NCBI GenBank assembly: GCA_964585325.1
Contig: CAZPCT010000011.1
Coordinates: 1 to 12,273 of the forward strand
Source of the DNA: CAZPCT01 sp964585325
GTDB lineage: Bacteria; Patescibacteriota; Minisyncoccia; JACQLN01; CAZPCT01
Direction of reading: 5' to 3'
Length of the DNA: 12,273 nucleotides
Made by a program: the position numbers and the translations under genes. The first letter of the stretch is position 1, and each line of letters begins with the position of its first letter. The notes under the pieces were generated by a model. It had not been told where the DNA came from. It ran no database searches and was given only the letters and a program-made list of their open reading frames with translations. Positions 1 to 4,994 of this stretch are shown piece after piece.

Positions 1-17
1 GAGGGCGATTCGCCCTC
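1..17 (-). terminator. Hairpin downstream of the cupin-like gene, possible terminator cut by window edge
   Basis: GAGGGCG at 1-7 pairs with CGCCCTC at 11-17 around a 3-nt loop. It lies 18 bp beyond the stop codon of the minus-strand cupin-like gene, where a Rho-independent terminator would be expected. Any U-tract would lie outside the window, so only the stem can be seen. Confidence 0.45.
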
Positions 18-35
18 CCCACACCCCATCAGCCT

Positions 36-401
36 CTACCGCCCAGCCGCCATCTGGTAGTCCACCAGCTGACCGTCGAGCGCGACGATCTCCTTGGAGA
101 GGGAGAGGAAGGAGAGGTAGCCGTCTTCCTCCACCCTGAAGCCGTGAGGTTCCATGGACTCCTTGGAGATGACTTCTCCCACCTCCACGGGTGCGGACGT
201 GCCGTCCGCGAGGAGCTTGAGGGCCTTCTTTGCCCTCACTACCCGCATGTGGGCGGGCTCCTGGTGGGAGTGGAGCGGGATGTCGCCGCCACCGTCCACC
301 TCCACGAACAGGAGAGAGCCTTCTTCGGTGTTGCCTAGGTGCGTGAGCATGCACCTGGACGCGCCGGTGGTGGCGGGTGCAGGGAACTGACGAGAGAACA
401 T
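36..401 (-). CDS. Small cupin-like protein (121 aa)
   Basis: The function is unknown, but the fold is probably a single-domain cupin (small beta-barrel). A stretch with His44, His46 and His51 (PLHSHQEPAH) resembles cupin motif 1, and GEVI followed by EPHGF at 75-88 (His86) resembles motif 2. These histidines could bind a metal. The reading frame stays open upstream to 677, but the start chosen is the ATG at 401 because AAGGAGG lies directly upstream (406-412, 4-nt spacing) and the residues before it are low-complexity Arg/Cys-rich sequence typical of an untranslated frame. It follows a small lipoprotein gene with a 47-bp gap, so the two are probably cotranscribed. Third codon positions are strongly G/C, unlike the housekeeping genes further right. 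The cupin assignment is by motif only; catalytic activity and ligand cannot be inferred. Confidence 0.6.
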   Translation of the reverse strand: MFSRQFPAPATTGASRCMLTHLGNTEEGSLLFVEVDGGGDIPLHSHQEPAHMRVVRAKKALKLLADGTSAPVEVGEVISKESMEPHGFRVEEDGYLSFLSLSKEIVALDGQLVDYQMAAGR

Positions 402-429
402 ACATCCTCCTTCTGGTTCGGGCAAAGAG

Positions 430-470
430 CCACATCCCCTCTGTTGTGTTACCAGCCGGAAGGGATGTGG
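430..470. repeat. Inverted repeat spanning a stop codon
   Basis: CCACATCCC at 430-438 and GGGATGTGG at 462-470 form a perfect 9-bp stem around a 23-nt loop. The stop codon of the lipoprotein gene (449-451) lies in the loop. No U-tract follows on the minus strand. It could modulate readthrough or mRNA stability between the two minus-strand genes, or be chance. Confidence 0.35.
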
Positions 471-673
471 ATGACGGAGTCTCTGAAGGATTCTGCTTCG
501 GCGATGTGGCGCGGGCACGCTGTCCTTTCCGCACCCCAGCCGTGATCCGTCCAGCACTGTGGCGGGACGTATCCGTGAATTCTGTGATATTCGTCCAGCA
601 CCTCCCGTTGAGTAGTGAAATCGCCGCAGCTGGTGACGATTACGGCGACAACAATGGAGATACACTGCCTCAT
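449..673 (-). CDS. Putative small lipoprotein (74 aa)
   Basis: This is a short protein with a type II signal peptide: M-R-Q, a hydrophobic stretch ISIVVAVIV at about residues 5-13, then a lipobox V-T-S-C with Cys16 as the predicted lipidated residue. The mature part is about 59 residues, with two more cysteines and several Trp/Tyr/His, and matches no family I recognise. The ATG at 673 is preferred over an upstream in-frame start at 712 because AAGGAG (681-686) lies 7 nt before it and the signal peptide then begins correctly. It is the first gene of a likely two-gene unit with the cupin-like gene. The lipoprotein call rests on the signal and lipobox alone. The protein is presumably anchored in the membrane facing outward. 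Confidence 0.55.
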   Translation of the reverse strand: MRQCISIVVAVIVTSCGDFTTQREVLDEYHRIHGYVPPQCWTDHGWGAERTACPRHIAEAESFRDSVIHIPSGW

Positions 674-744
674 ACACCCACTCCTTCTTTTTTTGAGGGG
701 AGAACCTACCAAGGTGTCGCTCTACGTCCAGCCCAACATAACTC

Positions 745-774
745 TTTACCTACTTTCAAACTTTATGGTATATT
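745..774 (+). promoter_or_regulatory. Putative promoter of the winged-helix gene
   Basis: TTTACC (745-750) and TATATT (769-774) are separated by 18 bp. Transcription would start near 781, giving a leader of about 20 nt that contains the palindrome overlapping the start codon of the gene at 801. Confidence 0.4.
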
Positions 775-783
775 TGCCCCGTA

Positions 784-802
784 ATTAAACAAAAAGTTTA
801 AT
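784..802. promoter_or_regulatory. Palindrome over start codon, candidate autoregulatory operator
   Basis: ATTAAAC (784-790) and GTTTAAT (796-802) form a perfect 7-bp inverted repeat with an AAAAA spacer. The right arm covers the A and T of the ATG at 801. It lies directly downstream of the predicted -10 and in front of a gene whose product begins with a winged helix, so it could be that protein's own operator. As RNA the hairpin would also occlude the start codon. Confidence 0.4.
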
Positions 803-1631
803 GTTCAGGGGTCTCGCCACTAAAAAACAGCTAGAGGATCTCCTGGCAGAGGAGATTTTGGAGCATCCAGGAATTACTGCGCAAAAGCTCCACACCAAGC
901 ACCCCAACTACACCATTCAGGGTATTTACAAAGCTCTAGGATCACTTGTTGAAGATGGTGTGCTGATCAAAAGGAAAAAAAGCTACTACATATACCTGCC
1001 TTGGGTCCTCCAAGCACAAAACGCACTTGATGAAGCAGAGCGCAACCTTATGAGTCACTCTTCTTCACACACTCTTTTCCTAGACGCAAACAATAAGATC
1101 TCCTGGAAATTCACCGACCTTTTACACCTGAACGAATGGTGGGCGGTCATACTTCTGTATCTTCTTAAACAAACTGACAGCAAGACCTTATTGGGCTGGA
1201 ATCCGCACCCTTGGTTTAACCTTGCTCAAACAAAAAAAGAGGAGCAGTTCATCCAATCTTTTGGACTAGCAGGAGGACACCTGTACCTTATTGTAGGTGG
1301 AACAACAAGGCTTGATAAACAGTCAGCAACCATATGGCCCAGTGATATAGTTACGCACTCATCTGCAACAGGGCCTTTTGACAGCCTCCAAAACACATAC
1401 ATCAACGTGATTGGAAACTATGTACTAAAAGTTGTTTTAGACAATAAGACGACATCGCGTATTGAAAACATTTACTCCTCATATAATGCGGCGGATAAGG
1501 AACAAGTTGCGCAACTGGTGGCGCTTTTTTACACATCCTGCAAAGCCAAACTCCTTGTTTCTTACAGTCCGCAGGAAGCGCAGAAGTTAAAAAATAAATT
1601 CTCCAGGTATTGGGGTGTAGATTTCTTATAA
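801..1631 (+). CDS. Winged-helix DNA-binding protein of unknown family (276 aa)
   Basis: Residues about 12-66 form a winged helix-turn-helix: LLAEEILEHPGITAQKL is helices 1-2, TIQGIYKALGSLVEDGVLIK is the recognition helix and wing start, and the basic KRKKSYYIYLP is the wing. The following 210 residues have no cofactor or catalytic motif I recognise; they include a Trp-rich helical region (about 113-125) and strand-rich sequence to the C-terminus, which could be a sensor or oligomerisation domain. The ATG at 801 is the only possible start, since an in-frame stop lies just upstream. There is no SD, so translation may be near-leaderless. A palindrome overlapping the start suggests autoregulation. 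The gene converges on a membrane protein gene across a shared hairpin. A role as transcriptional regulator is inferred from the N-terminal fold only. It is more A/T-rich than its flanking genes. Confidence 0.7.
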   Translation: MFRGLATKKQLEDLLAEEILEHPGITAQKLHTKHPNYTIQGIYKALGSLVEDGVLIKRKKSYYIYLPWVLQAQNALDEAERNLMSHSSSHTLFLDANNKISWKFTDLLHLNEWWAVILLYLLKQTDSKTLLGWNPHPWFNLAQTKKEEQFIQSFGLAGGHLYLIVGGTTRLDKQSATIWPSDIVTHSSATGPFDSLQNTYINVIGNYVLKVVLDNKTTSRIENIYSSYNAADKEQVAQLVALFYTSCKAKLLVSYSPQEAQKLKNKFSRYWGVDFL

Positions 1632-1659
1632 CCAAAAAAGTCGGTGGGGCTTTTTTGGT
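1631..1659. terminator. Bidirectional Rho-independent terminator
   Basis: ACCAAAAAAG (1631-1640) and CTTTTTTGGT (1650-1659) form a 10-bp stem around a 9-nt loop. The T-run falls in the descending arm in both directions. It lies between two convergent genes, starting on the last base of the winged-helix stop codon, and can serve both. Confidence 0.7.
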
Positions 1660-1673
1660 ATGCGTTTTGTTTG

Positions 1674-2378
1674 TTACGCGGTCTGCGCAGGCTCTGGGGA
1701 GAAGGTTCTCTTGAGGTCCCTGTAGAGGTGGTACATATAGACCACTACACACGGCCCCACAAAGATACCTATTACGGCGTTGAGGATGAAACCAAACATA
1801 CTCTCGTCGCCTCCAATACCAGAGAGAATCCAGAACGGCAACATCACCACAAAGAGCGCCAAAAGCCGCCACACGACCGGCCAGAAGCGACCCCGCACGT
1901 ACGCCTTTGATGTCTTCATAGCTTCCGTTATTTTCTTGTCTTCTAGAAGGAACACAAAGTATGAGAGACCGAACCACGCAATGAATATGAGACCGGGAAT
2001 AACAAGTAGGACAAGGCCAACCAGAACGGTGAGGCTTAAAAGAATAGCAAGCCCCAAGAAGCCCCAAAAGCGCTGGGGAGCACGTTTCAGTGCCTGCTTG
2101 ATGCTCTGTTCAGTGCCCGCGGCAAGATGGATGAGCGCAATCTCAGCCATAATACCAATGACCATGAGCACCCCAAGGCCTATTATGAAGGGAATAACCC
2201 CGGCAGCAAGTTCGTTTGCAGCCACGGACGTGGCTAATGACCCGCCGGTCGCTATCATCATAATGACACCCATCACCACATAGAAGCCCGCCATGAGCAG
2301 GGCTAGGTTTTTTACTTTACTCTTGTAATCGTTCCACGCTGCCCCCAAAAGCGCGGACACAGAAGTTAGTTGATTCAT
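1674..2378 (-). CDS. Polytopic membrane protein, YciC/DUF975-like (234 aa)
   Basis: This is an integral membrane protein with about six hydrophobic segments (near residues 25-45, 60-85, 105-127, 128-146, 168-187 and 197-217). The central pattern VIPGLIFIAWFGLSYFVFLLED followed by TEAMKTSKAYVRGRFW is characteristic of the broad YciC / DUF975 / glycerophosphodiester-phosphodiesterase membrane-domain superfamily, in which a membrane-embedded Pro-Gly and a conserved amphipathic 'S...GRFW' helix recur. The molecular role is unknown; some relatives affect envelope properties. The ATG at 2378 is preferred over a GTG at 2414. Neither has an SD, but a TACTAT box ends 10 nt before the ATG, which would give an almost leaderless transcript. 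It is a single gene converging on the winged-helix gene. Confidence 0.7.
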   Translation of the reverse strand: MNQLTSVSALLGAAWNDYKSKVKNLALLMAGFYVVMGVIMMIATGGSLATSVAANELAAGVIPFIIGLGVLMVIGIMAEIALIHLAAGTEQSIKQALKRAPQRFWGFLGLAILLSLTVLVGLVLLVIPGLIFIAWFGLSYFVFLLEDKKITEAMKTSKAYVRGRFWPVVWRLLALFVVMLPFWILSGIGGDESMFGFILNAVIGIFVGPCVVVYMYHLYRDLKRTFSPEPAQTA

Positions 2379-2425
2379 GTAAGAAAAATAGTAATACTGT
2401 CTACATCCTACCACGTTTTATGGTG

Positions 2426-2454
2426 AAGGCCGCCGAGACTTCCTCGGCGGCCTT
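2426..2454 (-). terminator. Strong hairpin after the MOSC gene
   Basis: AAGGCCGCCGAG (2426-2437) and CTCGGCGGCCTT (2443-2454) form a perfect 12-bp stem with a 5-nt loop. It starts 4 bp past the stop codon of the minus-strand MOSC gene, the position of an intrinsic terminator. The tail on the minus strand is CACCATAAAAC and not a U-run, so termination would have to be atypical or the hairpin acts as a 3' stabiliser. Confidence 0.5.
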
Positions 2455-2458
2455 CCCT

Positions 2459-3061
2459 CTAGGGCCCGTGAGGCGGGGGAGGAGGAAGCCGAGCCACAAC
2501 TTCGTCCCCCACGTGAATGGTGCCGGAACAATAGACGCTTCCCACCACACCCCGCAGGCCATACGCTGCCTTGGCGAAGCGGGAAGCGATGTCGTGCCGC
2601 CCCAGCGCATGGCCTATGGCCTCTCCAGGAGTGCGGCAGGGCGTGTTCTCTTCCCACACCACCAGCACCGCTGTTCTGATGTGCTTCCTGCTGTTGCGGA
2701 AGAAGAGCTTTGTGCCCGCAGGCAGCATGCTCAGATTCGGTATACCGCTCAGCACCAGGTTCTCCCCCAGGAGCCCGGGGTCCAGCCGGGGAATATCCAG
2801 GTTCCGGGCTATCTCCTCAAGTTCTTCAGCAGAGACAGCGGAGAATTGCCGATGATTGGCCACCTCCGTGTCCTTCGGAATACCGAAGCGCTGAAGATCC
2901 TTGTCCCGCACGTCGGAAAGCCGCCGGCCCGCGTGCTTGTCACCCTTGACCCCCTCTCCTACCAGCACCTGGATCTTCTTGAGCTTCCGGGAAACCAGGT
3001 AGTCCGGGTCAGTGGCAACGAGCACCGCGTCCACGCGCCCACTACGCTCTGCTGTCTTCAT
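2459..3061 (-). CDS. MOSC domain protein (200 aa)
   Basis: The MOSC domain (molybdenum cofactor sulfurase C-terminal) is a beta-barrel sulfur-carrier module found in moco sulfurases and YiiM/mARC-type enzymes. Visible signatures are GVKGDKHAG (37-45), GENLVLSGI (99-107), a conserved-type cysteine at 142 in EENTPC, and a C-terminal GLRGVVGSVYCSGTIHVGDEV segment (168-188) with a second Cys178, where MOSC proteins end in a 'v..pG.i..GD.v' strand. It may bind a sulfurated metal cofactor, but no moco biosynthesis genes are nearby. The ATG at 3061 follows GGGAGG (4-nt spacing); the alternative ATG at 3073 overlaps the SD. The gene is GC-rich, ends in a polyproline tail, lies downstream of tRNA-Leu and tRNA-Cys on the same strand, and is followed by a strong hairpin. 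The family assignment is firm; the substrate is unknown. Confidence 0.8.
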   Translation of the reverse strand: MKTAERSGRVDAVLVATDPDYLVSRKLKKIQVLVGEGVKGDKHAGRRLSDVRDKDLQRFGIPKDTEVANHRQFSAVSAEELEEIARNLDIPRLDPGLLGENLVLSGIPNLSMLPAGTKLFFRNSRKHIRTAVLVVWEENTPCRTPGEAIGHALGRHDIASRFAKAAYGLRGVVGSVYCSGTIHVGDEVVARLPPPPPHGP

Positions 3062-3107
3062 GGAACCTCCCATTCACGTCTGTAGGGTGCAGAATGCTTC
3101 GTCAATT

Positions 3108-3194
3108 TGGTGCTCGGGGTGGGACTCGAACCCACACGGTCTTGCGACCAGGAGATTTTAAGTCTCCCGTGTATACCAATTCCACCACCCGAGC
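3108..3194 (-). tRNA. tRNA-Leu (UAA)
   Basis: This is a class II tRNA. The 5' acceptor strand GCTCGGG (3188-3194) pairs with CCCGAGC, followed by discriminator A and an encoded CCA (3108-3110). The anticodon loop CTTAAAA is closed by GGAGA/TCTCC and gives anticodon TAA. The long variable arm (TGGTCGCAAGACC) and the TTCGAGT T-loop fit leucine. It lies 11 bp downstream of tRNA-Cys and is probably cotranscribed with it. It is the only tRNA in the window with a properly placed CCA. Confidence 0.93.
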
Positions 3195-3205
3195 ATGCAT
3201 TTTTG

Positions 3206-3276
3206 AGGCGCGTACCGGAGTCGAACCGGTGTAGAGGGATTTGCAGTCCCTTGCCTAGCCACTCGGCCAACGCGCC
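3206..3276 (-). tRNA. tRNA-Cys (GCA)
   Basis: The acceptor GGCGCGT (3270-3276) pairs with ACGCGCC. The discriminator is T, as expected for tRNA-Cys. The anticodon loop CTGCAAA reads GCA. The T-arm CCGGTTCGACTCCGG is complete. No CCA is encoded; TCAAAA follows, so CCA must be added after transcription. A good promoter lies directly upstream. Confidence 0.94.
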
Positions 3277-3282
3277 GCTCTC

Positions 3283-3346
3283 ACACTATATCAGGGAACA
3301 CCATCTCTCTCAATTAGAAACCTTGACACAACTAATGATATAGTGT
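3283..3346. repeat. 11-bp inverted repeat between divergent promoters
   Basis: ACACTATATCA (3283-3293) and TGATATAGTGT (3336-3346) are exact reverse complements 42 bp apart. The left arm contains the tRNA -10 box. The right arm lies between the candidate -35 and -10 of the divergent plus-strand gene. The arrangement suits binding of one dimeric protein at two sites, or it could be a decayed second tRNA-type promoter. Confidence 0.45.
3285..3313 (-). promoter_or_regulatory. Promoter of the tRNA-Cys/tRNA-Leu transcript
   Basis: On the minus strand, TTGAGA (3308-3313) and TATAGT (3285-3290) are separated by exactly 17 bp. The -10 ends 8 bp before the tRNA-Cys 5' end, so transcription starts almost at the mature tRNA. 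The -10 lies within one arm of a long-range inverted repeat (see 3283-3346). Confidence 0.7.
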
Positions 3347-3352
3347 TTTAGT
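3323..3352 (+). promoter_or_regulatory. Putative promoter of the 117-aa helical protein gene
   Basis: A consensus TTGACA (3323-3328) is followed after 18 bp by TTTAGT (3347-3352). Start of transcription near 3359 would give a leader of about 30 nt that contains the AAGGAGG SD. Confidence 0.45.
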
Positions 3353-3388
3353 ACATGGGTCAACCGTTCTCCCAAGGAGGTAGTGAGC

Positions 3389-3742
3389 ATGCGCGAAAGA
3401 AGTTTTCCTCTCGTGACCCTCCTTCCTGAGCAGGAGATGGAGGAGAGACTGGTGAGGGTGCACAATACTCACCACACCTGTCAGAAGCTCTATCCGCTGT
3501 GGCTCAAGGAGGCGGGGCAGCGAAAGCAGCTGAACGACGTCGCCATGCTCGTCATCTCGGCCCTCCACGAGTACACGGAACCGCTGGTGGACCTGTTGGC
3601 GAGCCAACTCTTCGCTCTCGCCCCCGAATTCGCCGCCGCCATGGTGAGCGGCTCGGACGCCGCCCAGACGGCGCGTGAGCTGACAGAGAAGCTGCTCACG
3701 CCCAAGCCGGAGGACGAGACCCCGGAGGAGCTGAAAAGCTGA
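3389..3742 (+). CDS. Small helical protein of unknown function (117 aa)
   Basis: I do not recognise this gene. The product is acidic and almost entirely helical: an Arg/Glu-rich start, a long helix around HHTCQKLYPLWLKEAGQRKQLNDVAMLVISALHEYTEPLVDLLASQLFAL, then Ala-rich helices and a charged, Pro/Glu-rich tail. It has no signal peptide or membrane segment. The ATG at 3389 is chosen over an in-frame GTG at 3383 because AAGGAGG (3374-3380) then has 8-nt spacing; the GTG would be only 2 nt away. It is a single-gene transcription unit with its own promoter and a strong terminator, pointing into the convergent MutY-like gene. Third positions are strongly G/C, a style shared with the cupin-like, lipoprotein and MOSC genes but not with the infB operon. 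It was possibly acquired or is under different codon selection. Confidence 0.7.
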   Translation: MRERSFPLVTLLPEQEMEERLVRVHNTHHTCQKLYPLWLKEAGQRKQLNDVAMLVISALHEYTEPLVDLLASQLFALAPEFAAAMVSGSDAAQTARELTEKLLTPKPEDETPEELKS

Positions 3743-3772
3743 GCGCTCCTCCACAACCCGAACCCTGACCGG

Positions 3773-3801
3773 GGCCCCGCAACCGCGGGGCCTTCGTGTT
3801 T
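3773..3801 (+). terminator. Rho-independent terminator of the 117-aa gene
   Basis: GGCCCCGC (3773-3780) and GCGGGGCC (3785-3792) form an 8-bp GC stem around AACC, followed by TTCGTGTTT. It is well placed 30 bp after the stop codon. Its tail overlaps the stop codon of the convergent MutY-like gene. Confidence 0.75.
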
Positions 3802-4618
3802 ACGCAGTAGTATACGAGCGTTTTTCTTTTTTTATAAACCCCTCCTCCTCAAGATCTGTGAGAATGCGAACAAGGCGCTCTTTGTCCGCCTGAACTTCTG
3901 CAGAAAGTTTCTTTTTGGTGTGCGGCCTCTCTGTTAACAAGCGGAGAATCGCTCCGCGCACCTGTCTGTCTGAACCCTCAAATGGTTTTTGCCGCGTGTG
4001 ATGCTTGCTCCTGCGGGACGGATTGCCGTGCGCCTTTTTAAGGTATGTGCCGTAGTCCATAAGCGCGTTGTACCACCGGCGCGGGTTTTCTTTGTCTATT
4101 GTGTGTTCCACGTAGAACAACACGTCTGTATCCAAAACCCCCTCTGTGTCTCCTAAAAAATGGTGGATAATGACACTCCGGACGTTCGTCTCTATGAACG
4201 CACACGGTTGGTTGAACGCAAACACCGCAATGGACCGCGCCGTGGCAGGCCCGATGCCCGGGAGTGACTCAAGTGCTCCAACGTCCTTCGGTACACTGCC
4301 CCCGTGTTCGTTCACTATTACCTGAGCTGCTTGGTGTAGAAACTTTGCCCTGCGGTTATAACCCATACCCTGCCACACGCTCAATACATCTCCCAGCGAA
4401 GCACTCGCCAGTGTCTGGACCGTAGGAAACGCACGCAGGAATGCCTGATACTTGGGAACAACCCGGTCAACCTGCGTCTGCTGGAGCATGACCTCAGACA
4501 CCAGCACGTGATAGGGAGTAGGTTCCTTTCTCCACGGCAAGTCCCGCCCGTGTTTTTCAAAATAGGTGTAGACCTCTTCTTGGAACGTCCTAATTTGTCT
4601 GCTCGTCAGCTTCGCCAT
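3800..4618 (-). CDS. MutY-like HhH-GPD DNA glycosylase without Fe-S loop (272 aa)
   Basis: This is a base-excision-repair glycosylase of the HhH-GPD superfamily, MutY branch; MutY removes adenine mispaired with 8-oxoguanine. SEVMLQQTQV (41-50) is the MutY signature with catalytic Glu42, and LPGIGPATA (119-127) is the helix-hairpin-helix. The catalytic Asp position (ILDGNV in E. coli MutY) reads FIETNV, so the residue is Glu143. The four-Cys Fe-S cluster loop is absent: the only Cys is 139, and that region reads MDYG.YLKK...NPSRRSKHHTRQ. There is no C-terminal NUDIX-like 8-oxoG recognition domain; a winged-helix-like segment (about 218-270) takes its place. The ATG at 4618 overlaps rbfA by 29 bp; a TTG at 4633 would add five residues. 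It is the last gene of an infB-rbfA operon. The family is firm, but the exact substrate is uncertain because of the Asp-to-Glu change. Confidence 0.85.
   Translation of the reverse strand: MAKLTSRQIRTFQEEVYTYFEKHGRDLPWRKEPTPYHVLVSEVMLQQTQVDRVVPKYQAFLRAFPTVQTLASASLGDVLSVWQGMGYNRRAKFLHQAAQVIVNEHGGSVPKDVGALESLPGIGPATARSIAVFAFNQPCAFIETNVRSVIIHHFLGDTEGVLDTDVLFYVEHTIDKENPRRWYNALMDYGTYLKKAHGNPSRRSKHHTRQKPFEGSDRQVRGAILRLLTERPHTKKKLSAEVQADKERLVRILTDLEEEGFIKKEKRSYTTA
4104..4119. other. Degenerate parS-like site (15/16)
   Basis: TGTTCCACGTAGAACA differs at one position from the perfect parS-type palindrome at 11405-11420. The mismatch lies inside the CACGTG core, so ParB affinity would be expected to be reduced. 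It lies within the MutY-like coding region. Confidence 0.4.
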
Positions 4619-4958
4619 CTTTCGTCTGCTCAAGTATGTCTAAAATAGTGCGGGCGCGCTCCTCACCTTCGTCCAACACAAAGCGTAGCTTGGGCACGGG
4701 GCGCATTTTAAGCTCTTTGTTGAGCGGGTGCTGCACTTGCCGCACCTGACTCACCAGCACCTCAAACACCTCTTCTGAACGTTCAAAGGGAAACACGGAG
4801 ACAAAGACGTCCGCATGCTGATGGTTGGGAGAGGGCACCACGCGACTCACTGTTACAAGAACTCCGTCAGGCACCTCAACCCGCTCTTTTATAAAGCGGC
4901 CGACCTCCCGGCGCAGAAGTTCGGCTATTTTTTCTTGTCTATGCGGACGATCCTCCAT
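4590..4958 (-). CDS. rbfA: Ribosome-binding factor A
   Basis: RbfA binds the 30S subunit during late maturation and helps process the 16S rRNA 5' end. The product has the KH-like fold and normal length for the family (122 aa). Recognisable parts are the N-terminal RQEKIAELLRREVGRFI helix, LVTVSRVVPSPNHQHADVFVSVFP (the strand-turn with the family's 'T.v..v..s.d...A.V.vsv' pattern), and the C-terminal RPVPKLRFVLDEGEERARTILDILE, which fits the usual 'R.vP.l.F..D' element. It lies 36 bp after infB, in the classic infB-rbfA order, and overlaps the glycosylase gene. The ATG at 4958 has no SD and is preceded by an A/T-rich spacer; translation may depend on coupling to infB. Confidence 0.92.
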   Translation of the reverse strand: MEDRPHRQEKIAELLRREVGRFIKERVEVPDGVLVTVSRVVPSPNHQHADVFVSVFPFERSEEVFEVLVSQVRQVQHPLNKELKMRPVPKLRFVLDEGEERARTILDILEQTKDGEADEQTN

Positions 4959-4960
4959 AG

Positions 4961-4987
4961 AAAATTGAGAATTGATAATTAAAAATT
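4961..4987. repeat. A/T-rich tandem-like spacer between infB and rbfA
   Basis: The spacer consists of imperfect repeats of AATTGA/AATTAA units (AATTGAG, AATTGAT, AATTAAA, AATT). It replaces an SD in front of rbfA. It could be an unstructured ribosome entry region or a small dispersed repeat. Confidence 0.35.
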
Positions 4988-4994
4988 CCCACGC

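Noticed and set aside
402..677. N-terminal extension of the cupin-like frame up to 677
   Set aside because: The translated extension is low-complexity Arg/Cys-rich, overlaps the lipoprotein gene in another frame, and a strong SD marks the internal ATG at 401.
1402..2067. 221-aa open frame on the minus strand
   Set aside because: It overlaps the ends of two better supported convergent genes and crosses their shared terminator.
2420..3085. 221-aa open frame on the plus strand
   Set aside because: It is antisense to the MOSC gene, whose motifs are clear; GC-rich codons keep the opposite strand open.
4501..4516. Further parS-like site around a CACGTG core
   Set aside because: The bases flanking the core do not match the parS arms. 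The same is true of the CACGTG at about 2510-2515 and of the one in the tRNA-Ser T-arm (about 7579-7584).
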